Shown here: one piece after another, positions 58,170 to 64,000 of the stretch
How positions within the stretch are numbered: position 1 is the first letter of the stretch
How the letters are laid out: each line of letters opens with the position of its first letter
Assembly: GCF_009177095.1 (NCBI RefSeq)
Contig: NZ_AP021861.1
Span: 1,674,001 to 1,738,000 of the forward strand
Length of the DNA: 64,000 nucleotides
Origin: Lacipirellula parvula
Lineage (GTDB): Bacteria > Planctomycetota > Planctomycetia > Pirellulales > Lacipirellulaceae
Reading direction: 5' to 3'
Program-made: the position numbers and the translations under genes
The notes under the pieces: model-generated
Told to the model about the DNA's origin: nothing
Database searches by the model: none
The model's input: the letters and a program-made list of their open reading frames with translations, nothing else

Positions 58170-58193
58170 AGTCGGGCTAACAGCTCGACCTAC
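58170..58193. repeat. Hairpin ahead of nuoH (GACCTAC family)
   Basis: GTCGGGCTAACAGCTCGACC followed by TAC, ending 2 bases ahead of the nuoH start. Related to the three hairpins ahead of nuoD. Confidence 0.75.
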
Positions 58194-58195
58194 AA

Positions 58196-59380
58196 ATGGA
58201 CGCCATTCTCGAATACATCCCGAAAGAGCTGATCACCACGCTGGTGACGATCGCGGTCGTCGTCGGCGTGACGCTCGGCGTGATCTCGTACCTCATTCTG
58301 CTGGAGCGGAAGCTTTCGGCATGGATGCAGGATCGCCGCGGTCCGAATCGCGTCGGCCCGATGGGGATTTTCCAGCCGCTCGCCGACGGCGCCAAGTTTT
58401 TGCTCAAGGAAGAAGTCACTCCGGCGGGCGCCGACAAGGTGCTGTTCTACGCGGCGCCGGGCATCGGCTTCATGACGACGATGCTCGCCTTCTCGGTCGT
58501 GCCGTTCGGGCCAGTCGGCGTCGAGGGCATTCCGTGGTTTGTGCGGTTCCTCATCGCTCCGGACGTCAACATTGGCATCGTGTTCATCTTCGCGATCACG
58601 AGCCTGTCTGTGTACGGCGTGATCCTCGGCGGCTGGGCTTCGAATAACAAGTACAGCGCCCTCGGTTCGCTGCGGGCGAGTGCTCAGGTCATCAGCTACG
58701 AAATCCCGCTCGGCATGTCGATCCTCGGCATCGCCCTGCTCGGCAGCACGCTCGACATCAACACGCTGCTCATGCAGCAAACGGGCAGCTTCTGGGACTG
58801 GTACTTCTGGACGCAGCCCTTGGCGTGCCTGATTTTCTTCACCAGTGCCCTGGCCGAAGCGAATCGCCTGCCGTTCGACCTGTCGGAGTGCGAACAAGAA
58901 CTCGTCGGCGGTTTCCACACGGAATACAGCTCGATGAAGTTCGCCCTGTTCTTCCTCGGCGAATACGCTCACGTGATTCTCACCAGCTTCCTGACGAGCA
59001 TTTTGTTCTTCGGCGGCTGGCACTTCCCGTGGATCGCCACGCCCGAGTCGGCCTACACCGGCGCCTGGGTCGTCAAGATCGGCGTGCTGCTGTTCAAGGT
59101 CGGCATGGTGATCGTCTTCATCATGTTGCTTCGCTGGACGATTCCGCGTTTCCGCTTCGACCAACTGATGAACCTGTCGTGGAAGGCGCTGATTCCGCTG
59201 TCGCTCGCCAACATGGTGGCGGTGATGACGGTGCTGCAATTTGGCTGGGACCGTTGGTGGTTGACGCCGATCTCGCTCGGTTTGTTCGCCGTCGCCGGTT
59301 TGATCAGCGTCGCGATGAAGCGAGCAGAAATTCGGCATCGCCCCAGCGCGGCGGAGTTGGCGCACCAGTTCGCGACGTAG
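58196..59380 (+). CDS. nuoH: NADH-quinone oxidoreductase subunit H
   Basis: 394 residues, eight or more helices, part of the quinone chamber. Motifs: LERKLSAWMQDRRGPNRVGP, FQPLADGAKFLLKE, ANRLPFDLSECEQELVGGFHTEYSSMKF and LLRWTIPRFRFDQLMNLSWK. Slightly longer than the usual 320-350, with an extra C-terminal tail. Confidence 0.95.
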   Translation: MDAILEYIPKELITTLVTIAVVVGVTLGVISYLILLERKLSAWMQDRRGPNRVGPMGIFQPLADGAKFLLKEEVTPAGADKVLFYAAPGIGFMTTMLAFSVVPFGPVGVEGIPWFVRFLIAPDVNIGIVFIFAITSLSVYGVILGGWASNNKYSALGSLRASAQVISYEIPLGMSILGIALLGSTLDINTLLMQQTGSFWDWYFWTQPLACLIFFTSALAEANRLPFDLSECEQELVGGFHTEYSSMKFALFFLGEYAHVILTSFLTSILFFGGWHFPWIATPESAYTGAWVVKIGVLLFKVGMVIVFIMLLRWTIPRFRFDQLMNLSWKALIPLSLANMVAVMTVLQFGWDRWWLTPISLGLFAVAGLISVAMKRAEIRHRPSAAELAHQFAT

Positions 59381-59430
59381 TTCGCAAGCCGCTATCACTC
59401 AATCGACTTAACGCATAGACTGCTGACGCT

Positions 59431-60114
59431 ATGGCTGTTGCAAAAGACGACGTAATGTGGATCGAGGAGCCCGAGATGGGGTTCTGGGAGATGACATTTC
59501 TCCCGGCCATTCTCGACGGCCTCAAGACCACGATCCGCCACGTCACCCATTACGATCCGGTCACGCAGCAATATCCGGAAGAGAAGCCGTCGTTGCCGCT
59601 GCACTATCGCGGCGTCCACCGGCTCAATCGTGACGAGAAGGGCCGCGTAAAGTGCGTCGCCTGCATGTTGTGCGCGACGGCTTGCCCGGCCGACTGCATC
59701 TCGATCGAAGCTTCCGCAGCGCCGCCTGATTGGCCCGATCGCGACAAGTTCCCCGCTACGTTCGTCCTCGACGAACTCCGCTGCATCTACTGCGGCATGT
59801 GTGAGGAAGCCTGCCCGGTCGACGCGATCGAGCTGACGCACATTTACGATTTGACCGGCGAGACGCGCGAGTCGATGCGGTTCGACCGCGAGAAGCTGCT
59901 CGCTGTGTACGACAAGACGAAAGACGATCCCCGCGATCCGCTCCGTACGCGACGCGGCAAGCTTGGTCCGGCCGCTGACTTCGGCACGTTGCCGACCGTG
60001 GCGCCGGCGACTCAAGTCACCGCTGGCGACCGCTCGGCTCAATCGACGGCGCCTGGCACGATCCACACCTACAACAATCCTCGTCCCTTCGACGATCCCG
60101 GGGGGGCGACGTAA
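59431..60114 (+). CDS. nuoI: NADH-quinone oxidoreductase subunit I
   Basis: 227 residues; two [4Fe-4S] clusters N6a and N6b: C75, C78, C81, C85 (CVACMLCATACPADC) and C118, C121, C124, C128 (CIYCGMCEEACPVDA). The C-terminal part from about 165, rich in Pro/Thr/Ala, is longer than the common 160-180-residue form. Confidence 0.95.
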   Translation: MAVAKDDVMWIEEPEMGFWEMTFLPAILDGLKTTIRHVTHYDPVTQQYPEEKPSLPLHYRGVHRLNRDEKGRVKCVACMLCATACPADCISIEASAAPPDWPDRDKFPATFVLDELRCIYCGMCEEACPVDAIELTHIYDLTGETRESMRFDREKLLAVYDKTKDDPRDPLRTRRGKLGPAADFGTLPTVAPATQVTAGDRSAQSTAPGTIHTYNNPRPFDDPGGAT

Positions 60115-60119
60115 TCACG

Positions 60120-60854
60120 ATGAGTGAATCGGCTGCTCAAAATATATTGTTCGGTTCGCTGGTAGCGGGCGCGATCGGCATGTGGCTCGCTGCGTCTCAG
60201 CGCGCGGCGGGGCTGCGGCTGCTCGGCTCGATCCTGGCCTCGGCCGGACTGATCGCCGCAGTGACGACGTTCGGCAATCCTGCCGGCGACCTGACCGACA
60301 AGATTCTGTTCTGGATGTTCACCGGCTCGGCGCTGCTGAGCGCCGTGATGATGGTGACGAGCCGTTCGCCCGTGTATGCCGCGCTGTGGTTTGCGTTGGC
60401 GACGCTCGGCGCGTGCGGGTTGTTCATGATGCAGTCGGCGCCCTTCCTGGCGGCGGCGACGATCATCGTCTACGCCGGCGCCATCATCGTGACGTTCCTA
60501 TTCGTCATCATGCTCGCCCAGCAACAGGGACGAGTCTTTTACGACTACCGCTCGCGGACGCCGATCATGTCGATCGTCGCCAGCTGGCTGATGCTCGCCG
60601 CGCTCCTCTGGAATTTCCAGGAGTGGCAGAAGAAGGCGCCGGCTGCGGACGGCGGCCCGGCGCTGACGGCCGCGGCGGCTTCGAACCCCTTCAGCGAACC
60701 GAAGGAAAACTCGCCGTACGGTTCGCTCCGTTCGCTGGGGCTGTCCCTGTTCGGCGACTATCTGTACGCCGTCGAAATCGCCGGCACGTTGCTCCTCGTG
60801 GCAGGCATTGGCGCCATCGCGATCGCGCCGCGGAGGGCTGAAGGAACGCTATGA
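60120..60854 (+). CDS. nuoJ: NADH-quinone oxidoreductase subunit J
   Basis: 244 residues, five helices. Conserved segments: SRSPVYAALWFALATLGACGLFMMQSAPFLAAATIIVYAGAIIVTFLFVIML. The C-terminal helix YLYAVEIAGTLLLVAGIGAIAI is preceded by a loop of about 50 residues. It starts 5 bases after nuoI and overlaps nuoK by four bases (ATGA). Confidence 0.93.
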   Translation: MSESAAQNILFGSLVAGAIGMWLAASQRAAGLRLLGSILASAGLIAAVTTFGNPAGDLTDKILFWMFTGSALLSAVMMVTSRSPVYAALWFALATLGACGLFMMQSAPFLAAATIIVYAGAIIVTFLFVIMLAQQQGRVFYDYRSRTPIMSIVASWLMLAALLWNFQEWQKKAPAADGGPALTAAAASNPFSEPKENSPYGSLRSLGLSLFGDYLYAVEIAGTLLLVAGIGAIAIAPRRAEGTL

Positions 60855-61342
60855 CCGCTGATTCGGGTTGTTATCTGGCGGTCGGGGCCGCGCTGTTTGT
60901 TCTAGGCGGCATCGGCTTCGTGACGCGCCGGAACCTCATTCTGATTTTCCTGTCGGTGGAGCTGATGCTGCACGGCGTCTCGCTGACGCTGCTCACCTTC
61001 GGTCGGATGCACGACAACCTCGAAGGTCAGTCCTTCACGATTTTCATGCTGACCGTGGCGGCGTGCGAGGCGGCTCTCGGGCTCGCGCTTGTGTTGTCGC
61101 TCTATCAGCGGACCAAGTCGCTCGACGTCGACATCTGGAGCAAGCTCAGCGAACCTGACCTGCCGAAGTGGGACAAACGCGACGTGCCGCCGACGATCAT
61201 TGCGGAACCGCAGACGGCGTATCCTCGCCTGACCGTGGCAGGTGAGACGCCCGATATCGACGACGACTTTCCTGTCGCCCTCGCGAAGACGACCGATCCG
61301 CGCAAGGTGCTGACTCCCTCGCCGCCGGATGATGAGTATTAA
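60851..61342 (+). CDS. nuoK: NADH-quinone oxidoreductase subunit K with long acidic tail
   Basis: 163 residues, whereas NuoK is usually about 100. The three-helix core (8-90) has the proton-path glutamates E37 (SVELMLHGVSL) and E73 (ACEAALGLAL). The extra 70 residues (94-163) are hydrophilic, Asp/Pro-rich and end DPRKVLTPSPPDDEY. The tail would lie in the cytoplasm if the usual topology holds. Confidence 0.93.
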   Translation: MTADSGCYLAVGAALFVLGGIGFVTRRNLILIFLSVELMLHGVSLTLLTFGRMHDNLEGQSFTIFMLTVAACEAALGLALVLSLYQRTKSLDVDIWSKLSEPDLPKWDKRDVPPTIIAEPQTAYPRLTVAGETPDIDDDFPVALAKTTDPRKVLTPSPPDDEY

Positions 61343-61346
61343 GAAG

Positions 61347-61449
61347 GGTGATCGGTGACTGGTGATCGGTGATCGGAAGATTACTAACCACAGAGTCGCC
61401 TGTCGCTCGCCCGCCCTTACCGATCACCAGTCCCCGATCACCATACCCC
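61347..61449. repeat. Heptamer inverted repeat, word GGTGATC
   Basis: Left: GGTGATC 61347, GGTGACT 61354, GGTGATC 61361 and 61368 in exact register. Right: GATCACC 61422, AGTCCCC 61429, GATCACC 61436, ATACCCC 61443. The right arm ends exactly at the nuoL start codon, so the register of the repeat continues up to the ATG. Confidence 0.93.
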
Positions 61450-63432
61450 ATGTCTCCCGCGACCGAACAACTTGTGCTGTGGCTGATCCCGGGCGCTCCG
61501 CTCGTGGCTGCGTTGGTGATCGCCCTGCTAGGCAAGTCGCTACTCCACGAACGGAGCCACTGGCCCTGCTGGCTCGCGCTGGCCACGTCGATGGTCTGCG
61601 CGATCTTGCTAGTGACGAAGGTCGTCCCCGGCACATTCGCCGATCACGACGAGAGCGTCGTCGGGGCCATCGCCACTGGATACTCGTGGCTGAAGGTCGG
61701 TTCGATCGACGTCCGCATCGACCTGCGGGCCGATGCGATGAGCGCGCTGATGCTGACGATGGTCACGAGCGTCAGCTTCCTGGTGTCGGTGTTCGCCTCA
61801 GGCTACATGCACGGCGACAAAGGCTACCCGCGGTTCTTCGGCGCCGTGTCGCTGTTCGTCTTCTCGATGGTGATGCTGGTCCTCTCTGCCAACTACCTGC
61901 AGCTGTTTATCTTCTGGGAACTTGTCGGTCTGTGCAGCTACTTGCTGATCGGCTTTTGGTTTCAAAAGCCGAGCGCCGCCGCCGCCGCGAAGAAGGCATT
62001 CGTCGTCAATCGCATTGGCGACATGGGGCTGATCCTCGGCATCTTCCTGATCTGGGATACGTTCGGGACGATGGACTTCTCGAAGGTGTTGTTCGACGCC
62101 GACGAGTTGTCGCTCATTGCCGGCGACCATCCGACCCGCATGGTGGCGATTTGCTTCTTGCTGTTGATCGGGGCGATGGGAAAATCGGCTCAGTTCCCGC
62201 TGCATGTCTGGCTTCCGGACGCGATGGAAGGCCCCACCCCCGTCAGCGCGCTCATTCACGCCGCGACGATGGTCACGGCCGGCGTCTACCTGGTCGCCCG
62301 TAGCACGCCGCTGTTCATGTACGCTCCGAGCGCTCAAGTGTTCATTTCCTGCATCGGCGCCACGACGGCGTTGATTGCCGCGTTGATCGCGCTGACGCAA
62401 ACCGATCTCAAGCGGGTGCTCGCCTACTCGACGGTTAGTCAGCTTGGCTACATGTTCATGGCCCTTGGCGTCGGCGCCGCTGGGGCAGAACTCGCCACGG
62501 CCGGCGCCACTGCAGGCATGTTCCATTTGGTGACGCACGGCGTGTTCAAGGCACTGTTGTTCCTCGCTGCCGGTAGCGTGATGCACTCGATGGGCGACGT
62601 CATCGACATGCGTCGCTTCAGCGGGCTTCGCAAAGTGATTCCGGTCACTCACTGGACGTTCTTGTGCGGAGCCGCGGCGCTCGCCGGCGTGCCGCTGCTC
62701 GCTGGTTTTTGGAGCAAGGACGAAATCCTCGCCGTGCTCCATGAAGCGGGCCATCACAGCGAGAAGTACGGCACGGCGTTCACCGCTGTCTACTGGATCG
62801 CGACGATCACCGCGTTGCTCACGGCGTTCTACACGTTCCGCGCGTACTTCATGACGTTCTGGGGCCCTGAGCGGACTCCGCCCGAAGCAGGCCACCACCC
62901 GCACGATGCTCCGCCTGCGATGGCGTGGCCACTGCGTATCCTGGCGGTCGGCGCCCTGACCGCGGGCGGCGCGGTAGCGATCACTCATCTGTTCGCTCAC
63001 TACTTCGAACACACGCCCGGCTTCGCTCACATCGAACAGCACGTCTTCCACATCAACCTGATGGTGCAGAGCGGCATTATCGCGCTGGTCGGCATCGCGG
63101 CGGCGTGGTTCATGTACGTGAAGAACCCGATGCTCCCCGCGAAGTTCGCTCAAGGGCTGAACTTTGCCTACGACATCTCATCGCGCAAGTTCTTCCTCGA
63201 CGAGATCTTCACGGCGATCCTGGTGATGCCGCTGCGGGGGCTCGCCAAACTTTGCTTCCTGTTCGACGTCCATGTGATCGACCGCATCGTCGACGGCGTC
63301 GGGGCGTTGCCGCGAATCCTCAGCGCGGCGCCACGGTTGCTGCAGACTGGGTACATTTCGAGCTACGCGTTGATGATGTGGGTCGGCGCCTTGGCCTGCA
63401 TGGGATATATGCTTGGGCTGTTCGATCGCTAA
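61450..63432 (+). CDS. nuoL: NADH-quinone oxidoreductase subunit L
   Basis: 660 residues, antiporter-like membrane subunit with about 16 helices. Motifs: FIFWELVGLCSYLLIGFWF (Glu of the first half channel), LLIGAMGKSAQFPLHVWLPDAMEGPTPVSALIHAATMVTAGVYL, TQTDLKRVLAYSTVSQLGYM and LAGVPLLAGFWSKDEIL. The C-terminal lateral-helix part has His-rich PEAGHHPHDAPP. ATG 61450 gives MSPATEQLVLWLIPGAP, the normal start. Confidence 0.96.
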   Translation: MSPATEQLVLWLIPGAPLVAALVIALLGKSLLHERSHWPCWLALATSMVCAILLVTKVVPGTFADHDESVVGAIATGYSWLKVGSIDVRIDLRADAMSALMLTMVTSVSFLVSVFASGYMHGDKGYPRFFGAVSLFVFSMVMLVLSANYLQLFIFWELVGLCSYLLIGFWFQKPSAAAAAKKAFVVNRIGDMGLILGIFLIWDTFGTMDFSKVLFDADELSLIAGDHPTRMVAICFLLLIGAMGKSAQFPLHVWLPDAMEGPTPVSALIHAATMVTAGVYLVARSTPLFMYAPSAQVFISCIGATTALIAALIALTQTDLKRVLAYSTVSQLGYMFMALGVGAAGAELATAGATAGMFHLVTHGVFKALLFLAAGSVMHSMGDVIDMRRFSGLRKVIPVTHWTFLCGAAALAGVPLLAGFWSKDEILAVLHEAGHHSEKYGTAFTAVYWIATITALLTAFYTFRAYFMTFWGPERTPPEAGHHPHDAPPAMAWPLRILAVGALTAGGAVAITHLFAHYFEHTPGFAHIEQHVFHINLMVQSGIIALVGIAAAWFMYVKNPMLPAKFAQGLNFAYDISSRKFFLDEIFTAILVMPLRGLAKLCFLFDVHVIDRIVDGVGALPRILSAAPRLLQTGYISSYALMMWVGALACMGYMLGLFDR

Positions 63433-63491
63433 CCGCGATTGCAGTTCGAGTTCACGACATTCACGATTTCATTTCGATTAGCGACGGCTAA

Positions 63492-64000
63492 ATGATCCAA
63501 CTTCTGTTCATCTTGCTGCTGGTGCCATTGGGAGCGGGGGGGCTGTTGCTCCTGTTCTCGGGCGTTTCTCAGCAACGCTCCGCCCGCTGGATCGCTCTCG
63601 GGGGATCGCTGGTCGCGCTCGCCTTGTCGTTGCAGTTGGCCGCCGATTACCGCGCGTTGCAAGCAGAGCAGGGCGCCTCGGCGAGCGACTCGCCGATCAA
63701 CCCGCGGGTTGAATACCGCCGCGTGTGGGAAATCATCGGCGACACGTCGACGCCCGAAGCTGCCGCCGACGCGATCAAGCTTGAGTTTCACTTCGGTCTC
63801 GACGGCGTCAGCGTCGTGATGATCGTGCTGACGACGCTGCTGACCGTGGCGTGCGTCCTCTGCTCTTGGGAAGCGATCAACGAGCGCGAATCTGAGTTCT
63901 ACGCCGCGCTGCTCATTTTGCAGAGCGGCGTCATCGGCGTGTTCTGCGCGTTCGATGCGGTGCTGTTCTACGTCTTCTTCGAGTTCACGCTCATTCCGCT
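63492..64000 (+). CDS. nuoM: NADH-quinone oxidoreductase subunit M, 5' part
   Basis: The first 169 codons, open to the window edge. The chain starts MIQLLFILLLVPLGAGGLLLL and includes LEFHFGLDGVSVVMIVLTTLL and LLILQSGVIGVFCAFDAVLFYVFFEFTLIPL with the conserved channel Glu region (FFEFTLIP), which matches NuoM. A periplasmic loop (55-95) is larger than usual. nuoN presumably follows outside. Confidence 0.93.
   Translation, partial: MIQLLFILLLVPLGAGGLLLLFSGVSQQRSARWIALGGSLVALALSLQLAADYRALQAEQGASASDSPINPRVEYRRVWEIIGDTSTPEAAADAIKLEFHFGLDGVSVVMIVLTTLLTVACVLCSWEAINERESEFYAALLILQSGVIGVFCAFDAVLFYVFFEFTLIP

Overview
The window looks like chromosome of a motile member of the Planctomycetota, most likely the Pirellulales. 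The lineage markers seen are a PEP-CTERM protein that also carries a dockerin-like segment, an N-terminal LEPR-XLL-type sorting motif, a double DUF1080 (3-keto-disaccharide hydrolase) protein, many GTG or weak-Shine-Dalgarno starts and uniformly GC-rich DNA. No rRNA, tRNA, CRISPR array, transposase or phage gene was recognised. The last gene (nuoM) runs off the right edge.

Layout. 1-20 kb is mixed housekeeping: mtaB/clpS, an M20 dipeptidase, serS, a secreted beta-propeller, a ketose-3-epimerase-like TIM barrel, a NxxGxxAF-repeat PEP-CTERM protein, a TPR membrane protein, a Gly/Met-rich secreted protein, a very long coiled-coil protein, an ABM monooxygenase, thioredoxin, a CxxC peroxiredoxin-like protein, a YbdK-type ligase, an M20 amidohydrolase and mqnD (futalosine menaquinone route). 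20-42 kb is a minus-strand flagellar cluster transcribed flgF-flgG-flgA-flgH-flgI-flgJ-flgN-flgK-flgL-fliW-csrA-fliC-fliD-fliS: distal rod, L and P rings, hook-filament junction, filament, cap, chaperones and the CsrA/FliW/flagellin regulatory set. It is interrupted by one plus-strand gene for a two-times-seven-blade SBBP propeller. 42-51 kb holds hemC, a DUF502 membrane protein, comF, an LptF/LptG permease, a cyclophilin, two tandem BioF2-like acetyltransferases and a DUF1080 protein. 51.4 kb to the end is a complex I operon, nuoABCDEFGHIJKL and the start of nuoM. MqnD (menaquinone) and complex I (quinone reduction) are functionally compatible, but the genes are far apart.

The most unusual content lies between genes. 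At least eight gaps between co-directional genes hold inverted repeats whose two arms are each built from 7-base words repeated in exact register, with the right arm complementary to the left. Six different words are used: GGTTCAG and TTGTCAG twice each, and AATGGGG, GAATGAC, GGTGATC and GAGTTGC once each. Related octamer and 9-10-mer versions, a 99-bp repeat in three copies, an 86-bp repeat in two copies and several hairpin families fill most other gaps. Five of the six longer gaps inside the nuo operon carry such an element. They resemble heptameric STRR repeats of cyanobacteria in word length, but their paired sense/antisense design and multi-word diversity make them the best candidate here for an undescribed system.

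Starts were moved inward from the longest open frame where a signal peptide, family N-terminus, ribosome binding site or overlap with a neighbour argued for it.
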